A stretch of 64,000 nucleotides of DNA. Origin: Acidimangrovimonas pyrenivorans. Its GTDB lineage: Bacteria > Pseudomonadota > Alphaproteobacteria > Rhodobacterales > Rhodobacteraceae. Made by a program: the position numbers and the translations under genes. The stretch is taken from positions 62,001-126,000 of the forward strand of contig NZ_JBHRSK010000016.1 in the NCBI RefSeq assembly GCF_042643245.1, in the 5' to 3' direction. Shown in pieces: positions 1 through 7,725 of the stretch; position 1 is the first letter of the stretch, and each line of letters opens with the position of its first letter. The notes under the pieces are model-generated. The model made no database searches, was not told the origin of the DNA, and saw only the letters and a list, made by a program, of their open reading frames with translations.

Positions 1-26
1 GCGATTACGACATCTTCGCGCACTGA
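1..26 (+). CDS. C-terminal tail of an upstream gene, possibly ribonuclease D (partial)
   Basis: An open frame enters from the left edge and ends with TGA at 24-26, giving the tail DYDIFAH. The next gene, kdsD, starts 10 bases later, so the two are probably co-transcribed. In related alphaproteobacteria a short ribonuclease D gene precedes kdsD, and its proteins end in a similar acidic and aromatic tail. That assignment rests on synteny and seven residues only. Confidence 0.4.
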
Positions 27-36
27 GCCCGGCGCG

Positions 37-1005
37 ATGACCGGCTCGGACAAATTCCTCGCCACCGCCCGCCGGGTGATCCGCGCCGAGGCCGAGGCGC
101 TGGAGCTGCTGGCCGAGGAGCTGGATGGCGGCTTTGCCGGCGCGATCGAGCTGATCCTGAAGGCGCCGGGGCGGGTGATCGTCTCAGGCATGGGCAAGTC
201 GGGCCATGTCGGCCGCAAGATCGCCGCGACGCTGGCCTCGACCGGCACGCCGGCGCATTTCGTCCACCCGGCCGAGGCCAGCCATGGCGACCTGGGCATG
301 GTGACCGAGGGCGATGTGGCGCTGGTGCTGTCGAACTCGGGCGAGACGGCGGAGCTGGCCGACATCATCGCCCATACCCGCCGCTTCGGCATCCCGCTGA
401 TCGGGGTCGCCAGCCGTCCCGAGTCGACCCTGCTGCGCCAGTCCGACGTCGCCATCACCCTGCCCGCCGCGCCCGAGGCCTGCGGCTCGGGCATCGTGCC
501 GACCACCTCGACGACGATGACGCTGGCCCTGGGCGACGCGCTGGCGATCGCGCTGATGGAGCACCGCGCGTTCACGCCCGAGCATTTCCGCCAGTTCCAC
601 CCCGGCGGCAAGCTGGGCGCCAGGCTGGCCAAGGTCGGCGACCTGATGCACCCGCTGGCCGAGCTGCCGCTGGTGGCCGCGGGCACGCCGATGAGCGACG
701 CCCTGCTGGTGATGAGCCAGAAAGGCTTCGGCGTGGTTGGCGTGACCGAGGGCGATACCTATCTGAAAGGCATCGTAACCGACGGCGACCTGCGCCGTCA
801 CATGGATGGCCTGCTCGGGCTGACCGCGGATCAGGTGATGACGCCCGACCCGCGCACCATCGGCCCCGAGGCGCTGGCCGAACAGGCGGTGGCCGTGATG
901 AATACCCGCAAGATCACCTGTCTTTTCGTCGTCGACCCGGCCGAAAGCCGCCGGGTCGTCGGCCTGCTGCATATCCATGATTGCCTGAGGGCCGGGGTGG
1001 TCTAG
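37..1005 (+). CDS. kdsD: D-arabinose 5-phosphate isomerase (KpsF/GutQ family)
   Basis: Interconverts ribulose 5-phosphate and arabinose 5-phosphate, the first committed step to Kdo for lipopolysaccharide; cytoplasmic. The 322-residue protein has an N-terminal SIS sugar-isomerase domain (about 35-180) with the phosphosugar-binding loop SGMGKSG near residues 50-56 and LSNSGET near 98-104. Two CBS domains follow (about 205-320), which is the full family architecture and usual length. The stop TAG at 1003-1005 overlaps the GTG start of lptC, so it heads a kdsD-lptC-lptA-lptB-rpoN operon linking Kdo synthesis to LPS export. The start ATG at 37 gives a complete SIS N-terminus. Confidence 0.95.
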   Translation: MTGSDKFLATARRVIRAEAEALELLAEELDGGFAGAIELILKAPGRVIVSGMGKSGHVGRKIAATLASTGTPAHFVHPAEASHGDLGMVTEGDVALVLSNSGETAELADIIAHTRRFGIPLIGVASRPESTLLRQSDVAITLPAAPEACGSGIVPTTSTTMTLALGDALAIALMEHRAFTPEHFRQFHPGGKLGARLAKVGDLMHPLAELPLVAAGTPMSDALLVMSQKGFGVVGVTEGDTYLKGIVTDGDLRRHMDGLLGLTADQVMTPDPRTIGPEALAEQAVAVMNTRKITCLFVVDPAESRRVVGLLHIHDCLRAGVV

Positions 1006-1616
1006 TGGCCCGCTTCGACAACGCCCATTCCCGGCTGGTGGCCTGGCTGAAGATCCTGCTGCCGCTGGCGGCGCTGGCGATCCTGTCGACGCTGTTCCTG
1101 TTCTCGCGCACCATCGACCCCAGTCGCGCCATTCCCTTCGCCCGCGTCGACGTCAAGGAACTGGCGCGCGAACCGCGGATCACCGGGCCCAACTATGCCG
1201 GCGTCACCAGCGACGGCACCGCCGTCACCCTGAGCGCCCGGACCGCGAAACCCGACGCCGACAACGGCGCCAGCGCCACCGGCCTCCACGCCCGGCTGGA
1301 CACGCCCGACGGCGCCCGCACCGACATCACCGCCGGAGACGGCGCCGTCGACCCGACGGCGGGAAAGATGGTGCTGGAAGGCGGCGTCAAGGTGATCAGC
1401 TCGACCGGCTACACGATCGACGCCGCCAAGCTGACCGGGGCGCTGGGAAAAACCGACGTGCAAAGCGACGGCCCGGTCCGGGCCAGCGGGCCGCTGGGCA
1501 CGCTGGATGCCGGCGCGATGCACCTGCGTCAGGAGCCCGGCACCACGGCGGAACCGGGCGGCTATGTTCTGGTTTTCAAAGATGGGGTGAAGCTGGTATA
1601 TCAGCCGCGGGATTAA
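1005..1616 (+). CDS. lptC: LPS export system periplasmic protein LptC
   Basis: Bitopic inner-membrane protein that takes LPS from the LptBFG extractor and passes it to LptA. The 203-residue product starts MARFDNAHSRL and has one membrane helix (about residues 12-35, rich in Leu, Ala and Ile). A periplasmic beta-jellyroll-type domain of the LptC/YrbK family follows. I chose the GTG at 1005, which shares a base with the kdsD stop, over an upstream TTG at 981 inside kdsD because it fits translational coupling and gives a sensible membrane-anchored N-terminus. Sequence conservation in this family is weak, so the call leans on position directly before lptA and lptB. Confidence 0.88.
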   Translation: MARFDNAHSRLVAWLKILLPLAALAILSTLFLFSRTIDPSRAIPFARVDVKELAREPRITGPNYAGVTSDGTAVTLSARTAKPDADNGASATGLHARLDTPDGARTDITAGDGAVDPTAGKMVLEGGVKVISSTGYTIDAAKLTGALGKTDVQSDGPVRASGPLGTLDAGAMHLRQEPGTTAEPGGYVLVFKDGVKLVYQPRD

Positions 1617-1620
1617 GGGT

Positions 1621-2166
1621 ATGATTATGACAAATTCCATCCGTCCGCGCGCGCTGGCGCTAGCTCTGGGGCTGATCGCCGCGCTGGCCGGCGGGCTGGC
1701 CGGGACCGAGGCCCCGGCCCAGGGGGCGCAGATCGCCTTTTCCGGGCTGAAGCAGGATACCAGCCTGCCGGTCGAGGTCACCGCCGACCAGCTCCAGATC
1801 CGCCAGGCCGACGGTCAGGCCACCTTTTCCGGCCATGTCGTCGTCGGTCAGGGCCAGATGCGGATGACCGCTTCCAAGGTGCTGGTCGAATACGCCGCCA
1901 AGGGCAGCGACGCGACCGGCAAGATCTCGCGCCTGCACGCCACCGGTGGCGTCACCCTGGTGACCGGTGCCGCCGAAGCCGCCGAATCGCGCGAGGCGGT
2001 CTATACCATCGACAGCGGCACCGTGGTGATGACCGGCAATGTCGTCCTGACCCAGGGCCAGAACGCGCTGTCGGGCGAAAAGCTGGTGGTCGATCTGAAA
2101 ACCGGCACCGGCACGATGCAGGGTCGGGTCAAGACCATCCTGCAAAGCGGCGGCACCAAGCCATGA
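1621..2166 (+). CDS. lptA: LPS transport periplasmic protein LptA (OstA-like)
   Basis: Periplasmic bridge protein that oligomerises to carry LPS from LptC to the outer-membrane LptDE translocon. The 181-residue protein has a cleavable signal sequence (Ala/Leu-rich core, about residues 8-30, cleavage near an AQG motif). An OstA domain follows with repeated beta-strand units of the type EVTADQLQI...ATFSGHVVV and a terminal MTGNVVLTQGQN strand. ATG 1621 lies four bases after lptC. AAGGG at 1615-1619 is better spaced for the in-frame ATG at 1627, so the true start may be two codons later. The 3' end overlaps lptB by four bases (ATGA). Confidence 0.92.
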   Translation: MIMTNSIRPRALALALGLIAALAGGLAGTEAPAQGAQIAFSGLKQDTSLPVEVTADQLQIRQADGQATFSGHVVVGQGQMRMTASKVLVEYAAKGSDATGKISRLHATGGVTLVTGAAEAAESREAVYTIDSGTVVMTGNVVLTQGQNALSGEKLVVDLKTGTGTMQGRVKTILQSGGTKP

Positions 2167-2921
2167 GCGCGCCCGAGCTGACGGTCACCACCGGCTCTCA
2201 GGGCCTGCATGTCACCAACCTGCGCAAGAGCTATCGCCGCCGGCTGGTGATCCGTGACGTCAGCATGGATCTGGGCCGGGGCGAGGTCGTCGCCCTGCTC
2301 GGCCCCAACGGCTCGGGCAAGACCACCTGTTTCTACGCCATCGCCGGGCTGATCACCCCCGAGGGCGGCCAGGTGATGATCGACGGCCGCGATGTCACCC
2401 TGCTGCCGATGTATCGCCGGGCGCGGATGGGCATCGGCTACCTGCCGCAGGAGGTCTCGATCTTCCGCGGCCTGTCGGTCGAGGATAACATCCTCGCCAT
2501 CCTCGAGGTCGCGGTCGAGGATCGGCACAAGCGGCGCGAGCGGCTGGAAGAGCTGCTGAGCGAGTTCTCGATCACCCATCTGCGCCGTGCCCCGGCCCTG
2601 TCGCTTTCGGGCGGCGAGCGGCGCCGGGTCGAGATCGCCCGTTGCCTCGCCGCCGATCCGAAATACCTGCTGCTCGACGAGCCCTTCGCCGGGGTCGACC
2701 CGATCGCGGTGGGCGAAATCCGCCATCTCGTTCACGATCTCAAGCAACGCGGTATCGGGGTCTTGATCACCGATCACAACGTCCGTGAGACGCTGGAAAT
2801 CGTTGATCGCGCTTATATCCTCCATGACGGCAAGGTGCTCATGAGCGGCACCGCCGACGAGGTTGTGCGCGATGAAAACGTCCGTCGGGTCTATCTGGGC
2901 CAGACCTTCCGCATCTCCTGA
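2163..2921 (+). CDS. lptB: LPS export ABC transporter ATP-binding protein LptB
   Basis: ATPase that powers LPS extraction from the inner membrane with LptF and LptG, which are not in this window. The 252-residue protein carries Walker A GPNGSGKT (47-54), the signature LSGGE (148-152), Walker B YLLLDEP (168-174) and the switch histidine in ITDHNVRET. Length and the FRGLSVEDNI Q-loop region are typical of LptB. The start ATG overlaps the lptA stop, indicating coupling, and the 3' end overlaps the probable rpoN start. Confidence 0.97.
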   Translation: MSAPELTVTTGSQGLHVTNLRKSYRRRLVIRDVSMDLGRGEVVALLGPNGSGKTTCFYAIAGLITPEGGQVMIDGRDVTLLPMYRRARMGIGYLPQEVSIFRGLSVEDNILAILEVAVEDRHKRRERLEELLSEFSITHLRRAPALSLSGGERRRVEIARCLAADPKYLLLDEPFAGVDPIAVGEIRHLVHDLKQRGIGVLITDHNVRETLEIVDRAYILHDGKVLMSGTADEVVRDENVRRVYLGQTFRIS

Positions 2922-4200
2922 GACCGGGTCGGAGACGGCGTCGCGGCCCTCCGATGGCGTGCCCGCCGCAACGGCCCCATCGGCCCTGCGACGCAGTTCC
3001 CACCTGCTGCGCCTGCCCGCCGCTGCGCTGCAGCGCGAACTGGCCGGGGCCGCCGCCGCCAATCCCGCGCTGCAGTACCGGCCCCCGCCCGCCGCGCCGG
3101 CCACCTATCGACCGGCGCCGGAGGGCCGGACGCTCACGGATGGCGGCGCGGTGGCGGCCGATCTGCGCCGCGCGCTGAACACCCGGCCGCTTGCCGCAGC
3201 GGTGCGCCGGGCCGCGCTGCACCTGGCCGGCGCGCTGCGTCCGGACGGTTACCTGGCGACGACGCTCGAGGCCGCGGCGCACCAGACCGGCCTGCCCGTC
3301 GACACCGTGGCCGCGGGGCTGCGGGCGCTGCAAGGCTGCGGCCCGGCCGGGATCGGCGCCCGCGACCTGGCCGAATGCCTGGCGCTGCAGCTGGCCGATC
3401 GCGACGTCGCCCCCCCTCTCGCGGCCCAGGTCGTGGCACGGCTCGAACTCTTCGCGCGCGAGGATTGGCCGGCGCTGGCCCGGGAACTGGGCCAGAGCAC
3501 CGACGAGATCCGGGCCCTCGCCGCCAAGCTGCGCGGACTGACGCCGCAGCCGCTGGCCGCCGCTCCCGCCCCGGCCGTGCCCGATCTCACCGTCAGCCGC
3601 GCGCCGGACGGGACGCTTTCGGTGCACTTGTCGCCCGAGGCCGCGCCCGAGTTGACGCTCGATTCCGACTGGCTGGCCAAGGCCGACCCGGCCGATCCGC
3701 GCACCGCCGAGGCGCGAGGCCGGGCCGAGGCGCTGATCCGCGCGCTGCGCAATCGCGGCACGGCCCTGCTGCGAATCGGTAGCCGGCTGGTGCAGGACCA
3801 GCGCGATTTCTTCCTCCATGGCCCCGATCACCTGACGCCGCTCAGCCGCCGTCGCCTGGCCGGGGAGCTGGGCCTGCACCCCTCGACCCTGGGCCGGGCG
3901 GTGGCGGGCAAGGCGCTCGCCATCGACGGGCTGCTCTATCCGTTGTCCCTGTTCTTCCCCTCGGCCCTGCATGGCAGCGACGGCCGGGACGTTTCCAGCT
4001 TTGCCGTCAAGCGCGCCATCCGCCGGATGATCGGCCGCGAGAGGCCCGAGCGGCCGCTCTCGGATGCGGCGATTTGCGACCGTCTCCATGCCGACGGAGT
4101 TGACATCACGCGGCGATGTGTCGCCAAATACCGGTCATGCATGGGAATACCCCCCTCTTTCAAACGCCGCAGGCGCGAGGTAAGTCCCGACGCGCGATGA
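2872..4200 (+). CDS. rpoN: RNA polymerase sigma-54 factor, divergent
   Basis: Sigma-54 directs RNA polymerase to GG/GC (-24/-12) promoters and needs an AAA+ activator. The C-terminal RpoN box is recognisable but altered (RRCVAKYRS instead of RRTVAKYRE). The core-binding stretch GCGPAGIGARDLAECLALQL and a helix-turn-helix region near HPSTLGRA fit the family. Region I is weak: LLRLPAAALQREL...NPALQ matches its end, but the usual glutamine-rich stretch is missing. ATG 2872 has GAGG at 2859-2862 but overlaps lptB by 50 bases; an in-frame GTG at 2959 would start right at region I. The position between lptB and hpf is conserved. It is shorter than most sigma-54 proteins. Confidence 0.85.
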   Translation: MKTSVGSIWARPSASPETGSETASRPSDGVPAATAPSALRRSSHLLRLPAAALQRELAGAAAANPALQYRPPPAAPATYRPAPEGRTLTDGGAVAADLRRALNTRPLAAAVRRAALHLAGALRPDGYLATTLEAAAHQTGLPVDTVAAGLRALQGCGPAGIGARDLAECLALQLADRDVAPPLAAQVVARLELFAREDWPALARELGQSTDEIRALAAKLRGLTPQPLAAAPAPAVPDLTVSRAPDGTLSVHLSPEAAPELTLDSDWLAKADPADPRTAEARGRAEALIRALRNRGTALLRIGSRLVQDQRDFFLHGPDHLTPLSRRRLAGELGLHPSTLGRAVAGKALAIDGLLYPLSLFFPSALHGSDGRDVSSFAVKRAIRRMIGRERPERPLSDAAICDRLHADGVDITRRCVAKYRSCMGIPPSFKRRRREVSPDAR

Positions 4201-4237
4201 GTCGGGCAGCCGACGAAGGCGACAACTGATTTACCCG

Positions 4238-4251
4238 GGCCATCGCCTTGC
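4238..4251 (+). promoter_or_regulatory. Candidate sigma-54 promoter upstream of hpf
   Basis: GG at 4238-4239 and GC at 4250-4251 are separated by exactly ten bases, the spacing of -24/-12 promoters, and the -12 part reads TTGCA as expected. The -24 part is poor (GGCCAT rather than GGCACG). It lies 43 bases before the hpf start, directly after rpoN. No enhancer site was identified. Confidence 0.25.
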
Positions 4252-4293
4252 ACGTTGCAGGAGCTTTCGTCCGAAAGATTCGCAGGAGGAAAC

Positions 4294-4869
4294 ATGCGCT
4301 ATCAAATCAGCGGAAAACAGATCGACATCGGGGATGCGCTCCAGACCCACGTTAAAAGTGAACTGGACGAGGTCGTGGCCAAGTACTCGCAACGGCCGAC
4401 CGATGCCACCGTGGTGTTTTCGCGCAACGCGCACGAATATGTCTGCGAGGCCGTGATCCATCTCTCGACCGGCCTGTCGGCCTCGGCCAAGGCCCATGCC
4501 GTCGAGATCTACGCCGCCTTCGACGCCTGCCGCGAAAAGCTGGACAAACAGCTGCGGCGCTACAAGCGCCGGCTCAAGGATCACCACCTGGGGCGGACGG
4601 AACCGGTTGAATTCGGCGCCGGCTCGGCCTATATCCTCGCCGCATCCGAGGAATCGGAGGATACCGAGCCCGAGACGCTTCAACCGATCATCATCGCCGA
4701 AATGGAGACGAAGATTCCCTCTTTGTCCGTCGGCGAGGCAGTGATGCAGATGGAGCTTTCCGAATCGCGGCTGCTGGTCTTCCGGAACGAGAAGCATAGC
4801 GGGGTGAACGTCGTGTATCGCCGCGAAGACGGCAATATCGGCTGGATCGACCCGCGCAACAACGGCTAA
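4294..4869 (+). CDS. hpf: Ribosome hibernation promoting factor, long form
   Basis: Long HPF dimerises 70S ribosomes into inactive 100S particles in stationary phase. The 191-residue protein has an N-terminal RaiA/HPF beta-alpha domain (about 1-110, starting MRYQISGKQIDIG) and a C-terminal dimerisation domain (about 130-190, ending with a VVYRREDGNIGWIDP core). This domain pair defines the long form. The start ATG at 4294 follows a strong AGGAGGA; the frame is open upstream but no better start exists there. A 93-base gap separates it from rpoN, so it may have its own promoter. ptsN follows 33 bases downstream. Confidence 0.95.
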   Translation: MRYQISGKQIDIGDALQTHVKSELDEVVAKYSQRPTDATVVFSRNAHEYVCEAVIHLSTGLSASAKAHAVEIYAAFDACREKLDKQLRRYKRRLKDHHLGRTEPVEFGAGSAYILAASEESEDTEPETLQPIIIAEMETKIPSLSVGEAVMQMELSESRLLVFRNEKHSGVNVVYRREDGNIGWIDPRNNG

Positions 4870-4902
4870 GCGCCTGCACAGGGCGCCGGACAAAGACGGC
4901 TA

Positions 4903-5367
4903 ATGGAACTTTCGAGCATTCTTGAGCCCGGGGCCGTCAGGGTCGTCGGCGATTTGACCAGCAAGAAGCGCCTCTTCCAGGAACTGGGAGAGGTTGCTGC
5001 CTCGATCTACGGCATCGAGGCCAGCGACGCGGTCGACGCGCTGCAGGACCGCGAGAGCCTGGGCCCGACCGGCGTCGGCCATGGCATCGCCCTGCCCCAT
5101 GCCCGCCTGGAAGGGCTCGACCGGATCATCGGCGTCTTCCTGCGTCTCGAACGGGCGCTCGACTTCGACTCGGTCGATCGCCAGCCGGTCGACCTGGTCT
5201 TCGCCCTGTTCGCGCCCAAGGATTCGGGCGTCGAGCATCTCAAGGCGCTGGCGCTGGTCTCGCGCACGATGCGCGACGCCGGGGTCTGCGCCAAGCTGCG
5301 CGCCAATGGCGACCCGGCGACGCTCTACGCCGTGCTGACCGAGGCGCGCACCACCCAGGCCGCCTGA
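4903..5367 (+). CDS. ptsN: PTS IIA-like nitrogen regulatory protein
   Basis: EIIA-Ntr accepts phosphate from the PtsP-NPr chain and signals nitrogen and potassium status by protein contacts; it transports no sugar. The 154-residue single-domain protein has the phosphorylation site GIALPHAR (61-68), with the active histidine at about 66, and the characteristic FALFAPKDSGVEHLKAL segment. The rpoN-hpf-ptsN order is widespread in proteobacteria and supports the call. Confidence 0.96.
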   Translation: MELSSILEPGAVRVVGDLTSKKRLFQELGEVAASIYGIEASDAVDALQDRESLGPTGVGHGIALPHARLEGLDRIIGVFLRLERALDFDSVDRQPVDLVFALFAPKDSGVEHLKALALVSRTMRDAGVCAKLRANGDPATLYAVLTEARTTQAA

Positions 5368-5378
5368 GCCTTCCCGCC

Positions 5379-6530
5379 ATGACCGAGTTCCCCGCCTTCA
5401 GCTTCGCCGCGGCGGGACGCATCCTGTTCGGCCGCGGCCGCGCCACCGAAGCGGCCGGCATCGTCTCGGCGCTGGGACGCCGGCCGCTGCTGGTCCACGG
5501 CAGCGACGCCGCCCGCGCCGCCTGGCTGCGCCACGCCCTGCCCCGCTGCACCTCCATCGCCTGTCCCGGGGAACCCAGCCTGCCGCTGCTCGAATCGGCC
5601 ACCGAAATGGCCCGGCGGGCCGGCGCCGACGTGGTCGTCGCCCTCGGTGGCGGCGCGGCGATCGACCTCGGCAAGGCGGTGGCGGCGCTGGCCGCCGCGG
5701 GTGGCGACCCGCTCGACCATCTCGAAGTGGTGGGCCGGGGCCTGCCGCTGACCGCCGCGCCTCTTCCCCTCGTCGCCATTCCGACCACCGCCGGCACCGG
5801 CGCCGAGGTCACCAAGAACGCCGTCATCGGCGTGCCCGAGCATCGCCGCAAGGTCAGCCTGCGCGACGACCGGATGCTGCCGGATGTCGCCCTGATCGAC
5901 CCGGCCCTGACCGACGGGCTGCCCTGGCGCATCACGCTGGCCTCCGGCCTCGACGCGCTGACCCAAGTGATCGAGCCCTATCTCTCGGCCCGCGCCACCC
6001 CGATGACCGACGCCCTGACCCGGGCCGCGATCCCGCAGGCCCTGCCCGCGCTGCGGCGGCTGGAGCGGGGCGAAGACCCGGGCGCGCGCGACGCGATGGC
6101 CTATGTCAGCCTGACCGGCGGGCTGGCGCTGGCCAATTCCGGCCTCGGCGCCGTGCACGGTTTCGCCGGCGTCATCGGCGGGTTGACCGGCGCCGCCCAT
6201 GGCGCGGTCTGCGGCGCCCTGCTGGCGCCGGTGCTGCGGGCACTGGCCGCGCACGCCGCCCCCGACAGCGTGCTCGCAGCGCGGCTGGGCGAGGTGGCGG
6301 CCTGGCTCTCCGCCCCGCTCGGTTGCGCCCCGGAACAGGCCTTCGACCGGCTGGGGGACTGGGCCCATGGCGCCGGCCTGCCCGGGCTGGCGGCGCTCGG
6401 CGTCGAGGCCGCGACGACCGGAAGCATCGCCGAGCAGTCGCGCGGCTCGTCCTCGATGAAGGGCAGCGCCATCGCCTTCACCGCACCGCAGCTCCAGGCG
6501 ATCCTGGAGGACGCGCTCAGCGCGGGGTGA
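5379..6530 (+). CDS. Iron-containing (group III) alcohol dehydrogenase family protein
   Basis: NAD(P)-dependent dehydrogenase of the Fe-ADH/dehydroquinate synthase-like fold; substrate not predictable. The 383-residue protein has the nucleotide-binding GGGAAIDLGK (90-99) and PTTAGTGAE (135-143). Metal-site positions are Asp192, Gln196, His260 and His274. In characterised Fe-ADHs the second ligand is a histidine (DALTH); here it is glutamine (DALTQ), so metal content or chemistry may differ. The gene follows ptsN by 11 bases. Its last 14 bases overlap the 3' end of the convergent HlyD-type gene. Confidence 0.85.
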   Translation: MTEFPAFSFAAAGRILFGRGRATEAAGIVSALGRRPLLVHGSDAARAAWLRHALPRCTSIACPGEPSLPLLESATEMARRAGADVVVALGGGAAIDLGKAVAALAAAGGDPLDHLEVVGRGLPLTAAPLPLVAIPTTAGTGAEVTKNAVIGVPEHRRKVSLRDDRMLPDVALIDPALTDGLPWRITLASGLDALTQVIEPYLSARATPMTDALTRAAIPQALPALRRLERGEDPGARDAMAYVSLTGGLALANSGLGAVHGFAGVIGGLTGAAHGAVCGALLAPVLRALAAHAAPDSVLAARLGEVAAWLSAPLGCAPEQAFDRLGDWAHGAGLPGLAALGVEAATTGSIAEQSRGSSSMKGSAIAFTAPQLQAILEDALSAG

Positions 6531-7722
6531 CCTGGACCCCTTCGGCGACGCGGTCGCTGGGATGGGTGATGACCTCGTCGCCCGGCTTCAACCCGTCCAG
6601 CACCTGCGCCACCTCGTCGTTGCGCCGGCCCAGCTTGATCACCCGCTTCCGCGCCACGCCGCTGCCGTCGACATAGACCGCCCAGTCGGCGCCCTCGCGG
6701 AACAGCGCCCCGATCGGCACCTGCACCGCGTCCGGCGCCTGCCATTCGACGATCCGGACATAGACGCGATAGGCATTGCCCAGTCCGGCGCGCCGGGCGG
6801 GCGGGCCGGTGAAATCGAGGATCGCCTTGACCCGCTGCTCCTCGATCCCCAGCGCCGAGACCTTGGTGAAGCCCGAGGGCTCGATCTCGCGCAGCTTCGC
6901 CTGCAGCAGCCCGTCGCCGCCCCAGCGGTCGACCGTGGCCGTGGCGCCGGCTTTCAGCCGCACCGCGTCCGAGGACAGCAGATCGACAGAGACCTCGAGC
7001 TCCTTGGGATCGCCCACGGTCAGCAGCGCCTCGCCGGCGGCGACCATGCGCTGGCTGGTATTGACCACCGACAGCACCTGCCCGGACACCGGCGCGGTCA
7101 GCCGGATGCAGCAATCGGTCAGGTCATCGCCGGCCTCGGGCACCTGCGGCCCGGTCAGGGTGGCGCGCTGGCGCTCCAGCGTGCTCTGGCGCAGGTCGCG
7201 TTCGGCCTCGGCCGCGGCCAGCTGGGCCTTCTTCGTCTCCAGATCGGCGCGCTGGCGCTGGTATTCCTGCGCCGACAGGTTGCCGTTGTCGTAGAGCCGC
7301 TGATAGCGCGCCATCTGGGCCTCGGAATAGTCGAGCGCACTTCGTGCCGCGGCGATATTGGCCTCGGCCAGCTTCAGCGCCGCCGCCGCCTCCTTGACCG
7401 CCGCCTCGGCCTGCAGCCGCGAACGTTCGTCGAGGAAGGCCGGCTCGCCCGGCTCGACCGCCGCCACCAGCGTCTTGCCCGCCACCACCGGATCGCCAAC
7501 CTCGACCGGCGAACGCAGGACGAGGCCCGAGACCGGGCTGGAAATGTGGTAGAGGTTGTGAATCCGGGTGACGCCCTCGGCATTGACGGTGACCTCCATC
7601 GGCCCCTGCGTCACCTCGGCCAGGTCGACCGGCACCGGGATCGGCCGCAGCGCCAGCCAGCCGCCGACGGCGACAACGGCCACGGCGCCGGCAATCATCA
7701 GGGGTTTGAACAGCTTTGCCAT
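6517..7722 (-). CDS. HlyD-family periplasmic adaptor subunit of an ABC exporter
   Basis: Membrane-fusion protein expected to connect the neighbouring FtsX-type permease to an outer-membrane channel or to the periplasm. The 401-residue protein has one N-terminal membrane anchor (about 5-25). A lipoyl/barrel-sandwich half near ISSPVSGLVLRSPVEVGDPV follows, then a long Ala/Glu/Lys/Gln-rich coiled-coil hairpin (about 95-190) and a beta-barrel and membrane-proximal C-terminus. It starts three bases after the permease stop with GGGAG ahead of the ATG. It is the last gene of a three-gene ATPase-permease-adaptor operon. Substrate unknown. Confidence 0.9.
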   Translation of the reverse strand: MAKLFKPLMIAGAVAVVAVGGWLALRPIPVPVDLAEVTQGPMEVTVNAEGVTRIHNLYHISSPVSGLVLRSPVEVGDPVVAGKTLVAAVEPGEPAFLDERSRLQAEAAVKEAAAALKLAEANIAAARSALDYSEAQMARYQRLYDNGNLSAQEYQRQRADLETKKAQLAAAEAERDLRQSTLERQRATLTGPQVPEAGDDLTDCCIRLTAPVSGQVLSVVNTSQRMVAAGEALLTVGDPKELEVSVDLLSSDAVRLKAGATATVDRWGGDGLLQAKLREIEPSGFTKVSALGIEEQRVKAILDFTGPPARRAGLGNAYRVYVRIVEWQAPDAVQVPIGALFREGADWAVYVDGSGVARKRVIKLGRRNDEVAQVLDGLKPGDEVITHPSDRVAEGVQVTPR

Positions 7723-7725
7723 GGG

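Noticed and set aside
2872..4200. rpoN as a pseudogene
   Set aside because: The frame is continuous and the core-binding and RpoN-box regions are present, so divergence is a safer reading than decay.
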